Under the pieces are notes generated by a model that was not told the DNA's origin, made no database searches, and was given only the letters and a program-made list of their open reading frames with translations. Made by a program: the position numbers and the translations under genes. DNA of 64,000 nucleotides from Globodera rostochiensis (taxonomy: Eukaryota; Nematoda; Chromadorea; Rhabditida; Heteroderidae): the NCBI GenBank assembly GCA_018350325.1, contig JAEVLN010000008.1, positions 992,001 to 1,056,000 on the forward strand, given 5' to 3'. Positions 32,901-44,682 of the stretch are shown in pieces (the stretch's first letter is position 1; every line of letters starts with the position of its first letter).

Positions 32901-33643
32901 ACGGAAGAATTTTGGATTTTAATTTTGGTCTCATTCCTCGCAAGAAATTTACTCGACAAAGCCGAATCCGTACAATTATTTGATTCAATATTCGGAGAAG
33001 GCTAGTGGGACAATGACAAAGACAAAGAATGGATGGAATAAATTAACGCTTGAACACAATTTCCATCACCAAATCGACCGGCAGAACACCCAAATTGGAC
33101 AAATTGACCCCAATTCAACTGATCAGCTTGGACAAATTGAACACAATTCAACTGATCACAATCATCCTTTCACAAAATCTGATCACTCTGGACAAATTGA
33201 ACCCAATTCAACTAATCAGAATGCTCCTCTCACAGAGTCTGATCACTTTGATACTGTCAAAAATGGCGAAGAACAGAACGAAATTATTTCATACGAAAAT
33301 ATTTCTGAAGAAGAGCGAAAACGTAAACTTATCGACAAATTCCACGCAATGAGAAAAGAATTTAAACAACAGGGAAAATATTCAAATAAAAAAGGGATCA
33401 AATTGATCAGAAAATTGTAAAACATTTAGAAGTCTGTCGCAACAAAATATATAAATGGAAAAAAGAATTGGGCCTAAGTAAAAAAGTGCCCTATAAAAAA
33501 AGAAGAGCGAAAACATTTGGTAGAGAAATTTGATCAAATGAAAGCCGAGTTAAAGCGGGACGGATTCAAAAACTCTTCACCACGAAATTGATAAAACTGT
33601 CGCAAAAGAGTTGGGCCTCAGTTTGGCAACAATTTACAAATGG
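32901..33643 (+). pseudogene. Broken HTH-repeat family gene in D1
   Basis: The start codon position reads ACG (32901) instead of ATG, and the conserved GEGWWDN block reads GEG-stop-W (TAG near 33003). Three acidic repeat units (GQIDPNSTDQ type) remain, then HTH units 1 and 2 with frame breaks. The gene is cut off after IYKW by a short element at 33643. The D2 copy (50095-50808) shares the ACG and the TAG, so the gene was dead before the duplication. Confidence 0.85.
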
Positions 33644-33765
33644 TAAGCCCCCTTTGGAGGGGGGTTGAAAATAGAAGACCCGGGTCTTTTATTTTAGGCA
33701 ATACCGTATTTCCTCTATTAGTAGTCCCGGGTCTTCTATATTCCAACCCTCGAGGGGGAGGGCTT
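33643..33765. mobile_element. Short CG-rich inverted-repeat element (MITE-like)
   Basis: Imperfect ends TAAGCCCCCTTTGGAGGGGG and the complement-like ccctcgagggggagggctt enclose inverted gaagacccgggtctt blocks. The same element is at 50808-50932 in D2. It truncates the HTH pseudogene upstream of it. Confidence 0.6.
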
Positions 33766-33816
33766 CAGTTCATAGTGCGTGAGTAGGAGGTTTGACGTTA
33801 GAATTTCTTTCATTTT

Positions 33817-34002
33817 CTAGTATGCGCCATTACACTTCTCACTCCATTGCCATTCGCTGTCCTTTTTAAGCAGGTCGTCTAAAGGCTTTCGGATAAACCT
33901 CATGTTTTTGACAAACTGTTGGTAATGATTTATCATCTCCAAATACGATCGGAGCGATGAAACATCGGTGGGTCCTAAAATCTTAGGCCTGCTATTGAAC
34001 AT
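33817..34002 (-). pseudogene. Ty3/gypsy-type reverse transcriptase fragment
   Basis: The minus strand reads SLRSYLEMINHYQQFVKNMR then FIRKPLDDLLKKDSEWQW. This is the conserved end of the reverse transcriptase before RNase H in Ty3/gypsy retrotransposons (pattern FLGxxNYYRxFI...PLxxLLKK...WxW). Only about 60 codons remain, with no LTRs seen. The duplicate is 50981-51169. Confidence 0.8.
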
Positions 34003-34054
34003 AGGTAACTAAGCGTAAAAAGACTTATTAAACCCCTTAAGTAGCTCAAGTTTC

Positions 34055-34966
34055 AAGTGACATTTCCGCTTCGGTAAGCGATTTACGCCACAGATAAAGA
34101 CAATGCTTTTCGTAATTTTTTTGTTTAAATTTCGATCTTTGCGCCGCAGGGAAAATTCGATTTTATGAAAAATTCGATGTTTGGACGCCGCAGGATTTGT
34201 GTCGAAGGACAAGTCGACGTTTGCGATCAACGCGCTGGAACTCAGTGTATTTTGAATTTTGTCAGCATTTTTAAAGCACAAAAATTACAAAAGTTGTTGT
34301 TGGTGTTTTGGTTATCCGAAATTTTGCTCAAATTCCGAAATCTGAAACGGCCAAAAAACCCAAAATTTCCGAAATCCGAAGGGGGGGGGGAATGTTGGGG
34401 GTTGGGGGCGAAAACCTCAGACAAAATTGTCGTGGATTTCGAGTCGAGAAGCAACCCTAATTACGTCTAAGTCAAGCGGATTTGATAAGTTTCAAAAAAG
34501 TTTAAAGGTAAACTTGCCAAAAATCGGGTAGAGGTGTTTTTTTTTTACTGATTTTTGCTGCTCAATGCTGCTTTTTTCACGTTGCGATGCTGCTTTTAAA
34601 AATTTTAATAACATACCTGATATAAATCCCAGTCCAAATTAAAATAATATTTCTTTTTCTCAATAAAAAAAAATCGATTTTTTTTATTATCCAAAAATTA
34701 AATTAGCTAAAAGCATAAAAAAGGGATCGGGGCCGCCCCGTACTTAATTTAAAAAATGGGTTAATAATAACAAAACAAACATAAAAATAAACCATAAACC
34801 CCTTTTTTAGTTTCTAAATCTAATCCGGCAATGTTGAATTTGAGAAATTCGGTCCAAATTTCGCTTCAATTTTGGCGCCAGGTCTGGCCAACGAAACGCA
34901 CGGAAACAAATCATCATCATCGGCAGAATCGACAAGCAAATTAGCGGTGTCTGCAAAAAAAAAATC
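34055..34966. repeat. 0.9-kb segment, copy B, with SPRY terminal exon
   Basis: Nearly identical to 25993-26899 and 46091-46998. It begins exactly where D1/D2 homology ends and stops in the A-tract at about 34966. It carries the terminal SPRY exon on the minus strand (34820-34950) without any other SPRY exon, so that exon is a relic. At its right edge it abuts the truncated receptor gene. Confidence 0.85.
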
Positions 34967-34971
34967 AAAAG

Positions 34972-36150
34972 GTTCTGTACGTGCCCTGCATTTATTCCAT
35001 TTGGAAGCATATGCGGGACAACTCCTGCTACAAGTTGCTCTTCTATATCGGAATCACCGATTTGGGCATTTTGTGGATTCCCGGCTTGTTCTCCGGTTGG
35101 GCCAATCTGCGCGGTGCCGTTTTCTGTTCCTATCCGACACTGATGTATTTTGTAGGAATGGCATCGCTAGGTTGAAAACGGCTTTGTGAAAATAATCTTT
35201 TTATTTTTCTTTTTAAGGTTTCTGGGGTGCCGAAACTACTGCTGATTTGGTAAATTTGTCACTACTTTAATGGAACAGGTAAAACAAATTTAATGCCTAT
35301 GGCTTAAAGATTTTGGCATTCAATCGCTGTCTCGATCTCGTCTCCCCCCGTTTCGCGCACATTTTGTTCTCGGGCCCCCGCACATCGCTTTGGATCACCG
35401 GCTGCTCCCTTTACGCCCTTTATTGGGCTTTGTTCATGAAACCCGTCGTGTACAGCAGCATTTACTTCGCCTGGTTCTTCTACCCATTTGCTGACTATCG
35501 CACCGGTGATGATCAACACGAGGAGGTGATCAGAACAAATTGGCAGTGTTTAAGAGTCGAAAATAGTTTTAAAAAAATAATATTTTTGATTAAATTATTT
35601 AAATTTCCAAAATTAAGTACGAACACTGGCTGCACAGAGTGCATAACATTGCCGTGGCATTTTTGAGCCCGCTTATTTATCTGATATTTGCCGCCAAACT
35701 TTTTTACGACGTTCGAAAGAGCCGCCGACAGTTTGGCGCTGTCCTCTCCGAAATGGGCTCAGTGCAAATTCGGGTCATTGTTTTTGATCACTTTAAAGTT
35801 TAAACGAATTTAGATCACTTTGTAAATATTTTGCTTGGTTTAGATCTTTATTCAAGTGTTTTTCGTATCCCTGATCAACACATTGACCGGCTTTCTTTAC
35901 GTTTACATACAAAACAACGAAGTCAACCAGTGGATGATCACCCTTGCCGAATTTGCTTGGTCAAAAACACTTAACAAATTCTTGATTTTTTTTTGATTTA
36001 GGTTTTAATAAGTCACTGCGTTCCGCGATCTTTGCTTCTTGGATCACAGGAACTGTGCAACAAAAATATTTCGTACATAAAGCGCTGAAATTTTATAATC
36101 ACCGTTTGACGAACAAATTCCCGAACCGCCGCCAGACCTTTCACATCGGT
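34972..36150 (+). pseudogene. Truncated srt-like serpentine receptor (nematode GPCR)
   Basis: Exons read in phase: 34972-35170 (PCIYSIWKHMRDNSCYKLLF...GAVFCSYPTLMYFVGMASLG), 35218-35249 (FWGAETTADL), 35310-35525 (ILAFNRCLDLVSPRFAHILF...YSSIYFAWFFYPFADYRTGD), 35618-35773 (YEHWLHRVHNIAVAFLSPLI), and from 35844 (IFIQVFFVSLINTLTGFLYV). A last block, FNKSLRSAIFASWITGTVQQ, begins near 36004. The order of hydrophobic segments, the VFCSYP and AxNRCLD motifs and the final FNKSLR tail fit the nematode srt chemoreceptor family. The first membrane segment is missing because segment B abuts at about 34966. The stretch before FNKSLR is disrupted, and the 3' end runs into repeat DNA shared with 17350-17540. 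It is probably non-functional. Confidence 0.75.
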
Positions 36151-37193
36151 TTCTAACTGCCCCAAGTTCGGTCTTACGTAAAATATATGCATTCAACGAT
36201 ATGTGTTACGGTTAATTATGGAAATCGGTCCATTCTGGAATTGCCCGGTTAACCTTGGAAATTCTAAAATGTGAAAAAGAACCCTTTATTCAATTAAATT
36301 TTCACGAATTTTCGAATTTTTAGCTTTGGTTTTTTTTGGTTTTGGTTTTGGGTCCGGTCTCTACGCACGGAGGTGCACAAATTTGTAATTTTTACATGTT
36401 TTGGAAAATTTTATACAGTGAGAAGTTTGCTGGGCCCGGATCTTTTATTTACTTCTCAAACGTTGATGAATGGTGAAAATGATGGAAAATGTTATGGCAA
36501 TGTTGGGGCAGAAAAGTGAATGATGGGAAGGAAGAGAGGGGGAGTGGATGAGAAGAAGAAGAGGACGAAGAGATGAAGAAGCGTGGGACGAGAGGGACAA
36601 TGTGACGGAGAGAGAGAACAGAACTGTGAAGGAGAGGAAGATGTGAAGGAAAAAAAGATGTGAAGTCGGAGGAAGAAGAAAGTGGAAGTGTGAAGAAAAG
36701 GGGAAAGAAGAAGAAGTGTAAGAAGAAGAAATGTCCGGCCCCCTGGCCGATCCAAAGCCTTTAAACCCTTCGGTGGGAGGAGCTGATGGTGGGAATGGCC
36801 AAAAGATGATGCGACGCCAATGGGTGAGGAGGGGACGCCCGGGGGGGGGGGGGGGGAGGGGTGAGCGATGTGGATTGTTGCCTGTTGGGGATGGATGAGA
36901 GGGAGAGAATTGGTGTGATGGACGAATATGTTAATGGCAGAATTGATCGATGCTTACAATACAAATACTAAAATAATAAAAAATCCCGATCTTTAGGGGT
37001 ACATTTTGTTCAAAGAAAAAGTCATTTTTCAGCGGGTGCATTTTTGGTTTGAAAACTTTGATTTTTAAGGGTTTTTTATTGCATTTTTCTTTAAAAATTT
37101 TGGGGAAAATGCCTAAAAATTGCATTTTTCTCAAGAAAAATGCCTAACATATGGATTTATCATGGGAAAATGGCGAAATATGGATTTTATATG
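36151..37193. other. Repeat relic then purine-rich tract
   Basis: 36080-36300 is an inverted copy of part of 17340-17540 / 44430-44620. From 36500 to 36950 the plus strand is almost pure A/G (gaagaagaag, gagaggg), with a G run at 36841-36856. The open frames on the minus strand there are low-complexity artefacts (Ser/Pro/Leu runs). No gene is supported. Confidence 0.6.
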
Positions 37194-37691
37194 GACTAAA
37201 AAGTCGATCTAATTCTAAATTTTTCGAAATGAATGCTATTTTTGGGCTTCTCATATGATCTCCCCTATTCTGCAAAAAAATATTTTAAAACATGAAAATC
37301 TCGGCTCTATTTTTAAATTTGAATTTGCTGGCCTAAAAGGGATCGGGCGCTGTAGCCCAGAAGGTTCGGGTCGGTATTTTTCGGTAAAGTATCAAAAAAG
37401 TACTGGTACAGAAATGAAAAAAAATTGTCGGTACTTTTTCGGTTTTCGGTACCAAAAATATTTAATTTTTAAACAAAACTCGTTTATTTATGCCTTTACC
37501 AATATTTATAATTGAGTTTTGAGAGATTGATGTTCAAGAAAATCAGCATTTAGGCTTGTTCCTGTTCTGTGGCAGGGGTTTAATAGTTTTTTAGAAATTG
37601 TTTCCTTTGCCATGGAGTTAATTAAAAGACACAAATACAATTTACACAACCGGGGTTTGACCCCGGAGGGTATTTACCCAACTCGCTACAT

Positions 37692-38158
37692 CCCAACTCG
37701 CTACTTTGGCCCGACTCGCTACATTTAACCCGACCGACCCTCCGGGCCTCCGGACAATCCGTCAGAGGGCAATCCGTCAGTGAAGGACAATCCGTCAGTG
37801 AAGGACAATCCCAGTGAAGGGGACAACCCGTCAGTGAAGGACAATCCGTCAGTGAAGGACAATCCGTCAGAGGACAATCCGTCAGAAAATTTTTCTTTTT
37901 AAAAGACGATTTAATGATTTATTTGGAATGTTGGCGTGGGTTAAAAAACGTCCTATATAAGCATTTCCCTAACTTTCCAAGGAATTTTTCGTCCGAATTT
38001 AATATTAATGTTATTATCTTATTACATAGGACGTTTTTTAACCCGCGCCAACATGTAGGCACAATTTTTCATCCAAATAAATGATTTTAATTGTTTTAAA
38101 CAGAAAAATTTTCGGACGGGTTGTCCTCTGACGGATTGGGCACTGACGGATTGTCCTA
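37692..38158. mobile_element. Foldback element with GGACAATCCGTCAG arrays, right arm only
   Basis: The left arm (near 9794) reads straight across this point, so about 467 bp are extra here. From 37754 there are about eight repeats of ggacaatccgtcagtgaa; at the far end (38116-38157) the same words lie inverted. Inside are two further inverted blocks, gttggcgtgggttaaaaaacg and its near-complement (37930 and 38026). No protein is encoded. The word ggcctccgg occurs on both sides but not directly at the repeat ends. Confidence 0.8.
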
Positions 38159-38363
38159 GCTTCCGGCCTCCGGGGGCGGAGTGTCAATTAGTGTTTGCTG
38201 GTGGGAGAAGTGTCATTGTGCCAAATTTCAATGAATCATAATATTCAAAAATACGGATCCCAATGTGATCCCGGAATACTTTTGCTGTTATTCAACAACT
38301 TCATCGGACTTCACGCATTGGGACGGAATAAAAAAGAATGTCGATCAATTGACGCGAATCGTT

Positions 38364-38596
38364 TCATTCAAATACTTCTGCCGCGGCATTCTCTTCCACA
38401 GAATCTCCATCGACAAAATTTGGATGAAATTGCTGTCGTATAAATTGCCTTTTCCATTTATACAAAGTGGCTCTGCTGATATTCAGCCTTTTAGCAAAGT
38501 TCTCGTCTCTAAATTTAGGATTTTGGTTTTTAATTTCATAATAACATTTTATCAATTCCTTTTGCTCGCTGTGGGAGTGTTTATGTTGTGGTGCTG
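38364..38596 (-). pseudogene. Isolated last exon of the HTH-repeat family (right arm)
   Basis: Mirror of 9362-9609. Here the exon is open to its normal tail (HPNFVDGDSVEENAAAEVFE), with HTH unit 3 NFAKRLNISRATLYKWKRQF. The upstream signal-peptide exon is missing, and the orphan exon pair (about 38650-38895, minus) takes its place, as in the left arm. Confidence 0.8.
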
Positions 38597-39440
38597 TAAA
38601 AGAATTTTTAATTAAAATATTTGGTCTTGAAATACTCACTGGTTTGGCCAGCCGATCAGAGAGCCGTAAATGCCCAATTCAGTCATCACCTCCGTGTTAA
38701 AAAGCGTCGGACGTAATGCGCGAACCAAATGATTCTGAAATTCAAAATGATTTTCGTAGAATTATTATTATTTTATATTAAACCTTTTTACCTTTTAAAC
38801 TTTTGGCTTCAATTTTTTAATTAGAATAAATTTGGTGAGTTCAGTGGGCGACAATTCGGCCAATTTTTTGGGAATGTCGTCATCAAAGTAGCTTCAATAA
38901 TCAATCAATAAAAGTAAAAATAGTGAAATATTTCCATAGCATCTTTCTAAATTGAACCGGATAAACAAAATTGATTGAATGGAGGAAATGTCAAATTTAT
39001 TATTTCCTCTTCTTTCTAAATTGAACCGAATGATCTTTTTTGGGAAAAATATTCAAATTTAAGGGCTGAATTGTAGATTTTTTTCATATTTATTTGATAA
39101 TTAAGCTTTAAGGTAAATTGTAGTAAAATTTTTTTTCGATTAATTCAAAATTCATTTTTTTGCGCGCATCTTAATTAAAAAATGTTTGAAAATTACTATA
39201 TCCCAAACAGTTTTTTCTGCAATATTTAAAAATAAAATTTAGTATTACTAATTATACTAAGAATAAAAAAATGTGCAAAGTATATTTAATAAATACCTTT
39301 TTTAATGAATCAGTGCAATGTTTAATATAAAAATACCTTTTAAACAAAATTTAAACATTAAAAATTGTATTTAAAGCAATTAGACCATTTATTTACAAAA
39401 TAATAATATTAAACTCGTTTTAATCTTAAGATTTGCTTTG

Positions 39441-40227
39441 ATGAACAACCTGTGCTGTTTTTATTTGGCCAAAATGGCCGTTGTCTTTATTCTGATGATT
39501 TCATCCACCACGTTGGAAGCCCAGGTAATTAATGAAAACATTTAAATTAATTTTAATTTTAATTAAGCGGAATGAAAAAGACAAATTCTTCGATCTGATG
39601 ACGACGATTGGAGAATTTTTTGGCGGAGAATTCAATGACACCGAGAAAGCGCTGGAACTCGACTTGAATGGCACCAACTCATTTTTGGAAGAATTGCACT
39701 CATTTGCAACTCATAAAATAGTCAGAAAAAATGAAAATGGCGAATTTGAGTGTAAAAAGTACAAAAACCCTGATTTTATAAATGCCATCAAAACGATTTT
39801 GAGCAAAAAATCGGATAAAAATGTGCGAAATTTTCTAAAAGCATTTTTAGAGAACTCTTCGGGCAATGAAGTGCACATTGGCAATAAATTGTATAAAAAA
39901 ATGGAAAATTTCCTAAAAGCAATTATTGTGCCAAAACAATCCGAGCCTTTGAAATTATCGGACAATGAATTATACACTATCAAAACGCTTTTGTTCGAAA
40001 CATCGTTTAAAAAGGTTGAAGATTTGCTAAAAGAAATTTCTGTGAAATTTTCGGATGAAAAATTATTCAATTTATTATTTTCTTTTGCGGCAAGACTGGA
40101 GGCGCTCGTACACGGAAAAAATATTGACGGAACGCTTAAAGAAAAAAAAGAAAATTCGAAAGACAAAATTCAAACATTTCTTGCCGTGCCGAAATGCTTC
40201 GTTCTTCAAGAATCGGAATTAAAGTAA
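39441..40227 (+). CDS. Small secreted protein of unknown function (right arm)
   Basis: Exon 1 is 39441-39524 and exon 2 is 39568-40227, with a 43-bp intron. The 247 residues are essentially the same as at 7725-8511. The signal peptide is MNNLCCFYLAKMAVVFILMI followed by SSTTLEAQ. A polyadenylation-type AATAAA lies at 40239-40244, just after the stop. Between the copies I see only silent or minor changes, so both appear functional. No domain is recognised. Confidence 0.8.
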
Positions 40228-40293
40228 TTTGAGAATTTAATAAAATGATTTATTTAATATTTTTTAAACATTTTAAGGAAACTATCGGTCTTA

Positions 40294-41180
40294 CGGTCCA
40301 GACTCAAAAAAACAATCCGGTTTGCAATGTAAGAATCCGGTAAAAAATTTTGCGACAACCATTCCCCGAAGAGTTACAGACCCGGGACTGAAGTGTCTTT
40401 TGACAGGGGACTCAGTTGTCCCTGATTAAAAAAAGGAAAAATCACTCATAAAGGCTTTTAAAGTTACAAATTTGCCGGTAGAAAATAAATTTGAGAATTT
40501 AAAGCGGTTTTGAACCGGTTTAAAATTTAGAAAATTAATTAAAAAATTGTAAAATGAACACTTCAGTATCATTACCGAATGATACCTAATGGGCGCATGG
40601 GGAAGTCAAAAGGTGGGTGTGTGAAAAGCTATTTTCAACAACGGCTAAGTTAATCTATTAACACACCTTTTGACTAGAGTCCGGGCCCAAAACCGAAAAC
40701 CCAAAAATTTTTTTGGGTTTTTTGTACAAAAAATTGGACCAAAAAATTTTTGGGTTTTGGGTCCAAGTTTCCGGTCTCTACTTTTGACTACCCCTTAATT
40801 CCCTACCCTTGCCGGGGTCCTGTGCACAGTTGTCTTCTGTTTACAGTTGTCTGCGGAAAAAGGGGGGTCATTTTTACTTTTGGTACTGAAGTGTATGCAT
40901 TTTAGAATTTTTTCCTTTATTTTAAAAATGATAAACCGGTTTAAAAACGGATTTAAATTCTCAATTTTCATTTTCAACCTACAAATTCGTAATTTTGAAA
41001 GCCTATATGTGTGCTTTTTCCCATTTTTAATCAGTGGACAATTGAGTCCCCAGTCAAAAGACACTTCAGTCCCGGGTCTGTAACTGTTCGGGAAATGGTT
41101 GCCGCAAAATTTTTTTTCCGGATTCTTATATTGCAGACCGAGAGGAGTCGATTGTTTCGTTCGATTTTGAGTCTGGACCA
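40294..41180. mobile_element. Foldback/TIR element with TA target site (right arm)
   Basis: Mirror of 6773-7658, with the same ends (GGTCCAGACTC and complement) and TA on both sides (40292-40293, 41181-41182). Its presence in both arms dates the insertion before the inverted duplication. Confidence 0.75.
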
Positions 41181-41255
41181 TATGAACGATATTTACCCAT
41201 TTTAATTAAATTCTCCTTTTTTAGCATTTTTGATTATTGGATTAAAATAATTAAG

Positions 41256-42780
41256 ATGAAAACAAAAAATAGTCAAAACCCAATTTATGGAGTTGCAATA
41301 TACAAAGAAAAATACGGCAACTTAGACAAAAGTGAACGCAACAAAGAAGAAGCATTTACACTCTCTCGAGGTGAAATACTTTAATTTGTTGTTAAATTAA
41401 AATAATTGATTCAAACAAAATAAAAATAATGTTTAAAATTAAATTTAGCAAATTATAAAATTCTGAAGCAATTAAATGATCAAAAATTCTCAATTTACGA
41501 GTCATCAAATCTTCTAAGATTAGCATTCAATTGGGGGTACGATATAGCAAGAAATATTCCAATCGGGAAAATACCGCGAATTTTCTGGGACTTGGTAGTA
41601 CAAATAAATGCGACATTTTACTTTAATTGGGAAAATGACTATTTTGACAAAAAAGATAAATGTGAATATGCAATGTTTCACCAAAATATTTCGGAAAGTC
41701 TCATGAAAATGATAAGTGATAAAGCGATTGACCCGGAATTGCACTTGGAGTCGCTAGACAAAGAAGATCGAGAAAAAGCTCAAAAGGATGTTGAGGAAAA
41801 CTGCAAAAAATTGCAAGTTTTCTTTTATATACCTAAAATAATTTATTTAACTAATTTATGCAATAATTGTTTACTTTTTAGTGAAAATGAAGAAGCAAAA
41901 ATTATATTTTTGAATAATGTGCACTATGAACTGGCAATAAATTTCGAGCTCAACCAACGGAAGGGTAAGTGTAAACAATGCCCAAAACATAAAATTAAAA
42001 CAATTTTAAGATATTTATGACAGAGCTGAAGATTTGTTGTCTGAATGGGGTTTGCAGCTTTGGGAGTCATATTTGAAAAAGAATGCATTTTGGAAGTTGC
42101 GTAAAATTGAACATTTTACATGGAACACAAATCGACGAGAGACAATAAGCATAATTGAGGCTTTAATAGAGAAAGAGCACTTCAATCAGTATAATTTGGT
42201 ATCATTATATGATCAAATAAAAACATTGGTGGATGAGACAATTCCGGAAGAAAAGGCTAAGTTTTGGAAAGCAAAACAAGAGATAATTACAAAAGAATTG
42301 GAAAATGAAATTGAATTTTTGAAAAACAATCCCAAAAGCGTTGCTGATGAAAAGTACCAAAAAGCTGTTGCAATAATTTGCTCAATTAAACAACATGGCG
42401 AAAAAGTTAAAAAGCTAAAATCCAAAATCAAAACTTTTGAAATTAAAGAACAACTAAATGAATTATCGTCAAAAATCCAGAACAATGAAATGGAATATTT
42501 TGGGCCTGAATTGTGGAAACAAACAAAGGAATTTTGCAAAATTGAGCAAATTGAAATGGAAGAAATCGTTTCCGAAGAAGAATTATTAAAAAATCTTCAA
42601 TTTGAATTTGACGAAATATGGAAAAGCTCTAAGAGGGTTTGGGAAGGAATTGAAGAATATTATTTAGAAATACCGCTCATGCAGCTCAAAGAAAAGGTAC
42701 GACCTTTGGCCAAAACATTTGGAAAAATGCTTGAAAATGTGAAGGAACATTATGCCAAGGACGAATCGAATGTTGTCTGA
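41256..42780 (+). CDS. Unrecognised 466-residue protein, copy in right arm
   Basis: Exons are 41256-41370, 41449-41964 and 42011-42780, total 1401 nt. The donors gtgaaa and gtaagt and the acceptors tttag and ttaag agree in phase. The segment 41817-41881 looks intron-like (gttttc...tttttag), but removing it breaks the frame, so I keep it as coding. An AATAAA lies at 42857. The protein has no signal peptide; the C-terminal half is Lys/Glu-rich with probable long helices. Function is unknown. Confidence 0.75.
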
Positions 42781-42991
42781 GATATGCTTTATTCGAATGA
42801 ATATATTTGTGTTGTTTTATTTAGAAATATGGGAAACAAATTGTAATCAACATTCAAATAAACTCTAAATTGTTAAATCCTAGAAAAATGCAAATAAACC
42901 TAAAATACACTAATTGACTGTTAAATTTTAAAAAATGCACATTAAATGCACTTTTCCCCCGGCATTTTCCCGCTTCTCCGGGATTTTTAGG

Positions 42992-43209
42992 CCCAATTCT
43001 TTTGCGACAGTTTCATTTATTTGATTGGGATAAGAGTTTTTGAATCCGGCCCGCTTTAACTCGGCTTTTCTCTATCAAATTTTTTCGCTCCTTTTTTTTA
43101 TATGACACTTTTTGACTTAGGCCAAATTCTTTTTTCCATTTATATATTTTATTGTGACTGACTTTTAAATGTTTAGCAATTTTCCAATCAATTTTATTCC
43201 ATTCTTTAA
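42992..43209 (-). pseudogene. HTH-repeat family fragment (right arm)
   Basis: Mirror of 4741-4958: one HTH unit (IAKHLKVSHNKIYKWKKEFG) and part of the second, with no start or last exon. Confidence 0.8.
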
Positions 43210-44682
43210 CTTTCTTCGCAATTGCCCAAAACTCCGAGTGAAATGTAAAGTAGGGCCTTTGAAGTTTGATGCGGTGGTTGTTCAGATAACTATAAATTAT
43301 TTTTTCCGACTTTCTCTGAACATTTACGGTGGGTAAAACGATTCTAAAAATTCATTTAATTTTACGATTCTTAAAAAGTATTTTAGATGATGATAATTCA
43401 CAAGTTTACATTTCATTTTTGGGGTGGACAAAATCACAAAACCAGAGGGGGAACTGGCCCCTTTTGGTTTTCAATATTCGTAATTTTTTTGGGAACAATT
43501 TTCGTAATAAATCATGTTAAATTTCCAAAAAATTTTCCCAACGCAACGACAGGCGTCGTCGGACTGTTGTCGGATCTTAAAAATATTGTCAGATTCACGA
43601 TCAGCACCCTTTAAAACTCCATATAGGATGGTTTTCAACGCCCTTTTGTTAACCTATTTTTCGAGTAACATTCTGTGGTGACGGCTCAAATGTTCAGGAA
43701 ATTGATAACACAAATTCGGATTTGAATGAAGATTCCAAATGAATAATTCAAACAAACAAAAAGAGTCAAAAAATATCTATAAATGAAATTAGAACCTGAA
43801 GGATTGTTTGGTTGAAAACCCGTTTCAATTTGCCGGAGTCCGAAAAAAGCTCTTTCCTCTTTCCAAGCCCACCTAAGGCACTGATTACATTGTATACATA
43901 TATTTTTTTTAACAATTATTTTTCTTCAATTGGACAAAAAAAAGGGAGGAGGGGGAAAGGTAAAATGAGGAATTTTTAATTCTCTGATGCGGTTTTAAAA
44001 TTTTGAGATCGAAACTCTGATTTAAAGATATTAATGGCAATATGTTTTTCCGCCTCCGACCCAATTCGCTTTTCAAAATATTATTAATAAAAATAGCTGA
44101 AATTTTCAGTGAAATTTGTACAAATAGCGGAAGCTAATGCCGCAAAACGGTAAAAAGATTTGACTCAATTTGCAAAAATAAATTATTATTTTAAGGATTT
44201 TAAGACTCCGATGGGTTCAAACATGTTAACTGTGTCGCTCAATGGGAGTAACCGGTTAATTTAGGAAATTCTAAAATTTGAACGTCTATAACTTTTTTTA
44301 AACTCAACCAAATCAAACAAACATGATGCCATTCGAAATCTGTATGCTTTTAAAAGCTATTGTTAAATCAAAGCTAAAAATTCGAAAATTTGTGAAAAAT
44401 TTAATTGAATAAAAGGTTCTTTTCACCTTTTATCCAAAATTAAGCGGGTAATTCCAGAAGATCGATTTCATAATTAACCGTAACACATATCGTTGAATGC
44501 ATATGTTTTCCGTAAGAACCAACTTGGGACAGTTAGAAACCGATGTGAAAGGTCTGGAGGAGCGGTTTGGGAATTTGTTCGTCAAACGGTGATTATAAAA
44601 TTTCAGCGATTTAGGTACGACACATTTTTTATGGCATTTTTGTTGCACAGTTCCTGGACCCGAGAATCAAACATAACGGAAC

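Larger units (their letters stand above)
16381..34054. repeat. Direct duplication unit D1 (interrupted by insertions)
   Basis: D1 is collinear with D2 (43242-51221) from aatgtaaagtagggcctttg to ctcaagttt. After removing the Helitron (17637-24417), the hAT-like element (28322-29159), the foldback element (29292-30341) and a segment near 30793-31760 that D2 has lost, the two units are about 8 kb and very similar in introns as well as exons. The order shared by both is repeat DNA, HTH-repeat gene, SPRY/coiled-coil gene, HTH pseudogene, short element, gypsy relic. Confidence 0.85.
37194..43499. repeat. Right arm of the large inverted repeat
   Basis: Reverse-complement partner of 4451-10292. It differs by scattered single-base changes, small indels and the extra element at 37692-38158. 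Its outer end overlaps the start of direct unit D2. Confidence 0.9.

Noticed and set aside
36492..36964. Ser/Pro/Leu-rich open frames on the minus strand
   Set aside because: They are translations of a purine-rich tract, with no splice context or homologue pattern.
41817..41881. Intron in exon 2 of the 466-residue gene
   Set aside because: It has GT and AG ends, but removing 65 bases breaks the frame, whereas reading through keeps it open.
4451..43499. A giant TIR transposon with the inverted repeat as its ends
   Set aside because: The arms contain ordinary genes with introns, no target duplication was found at the outer ends, and the interior is a mix of unrelated duplications.
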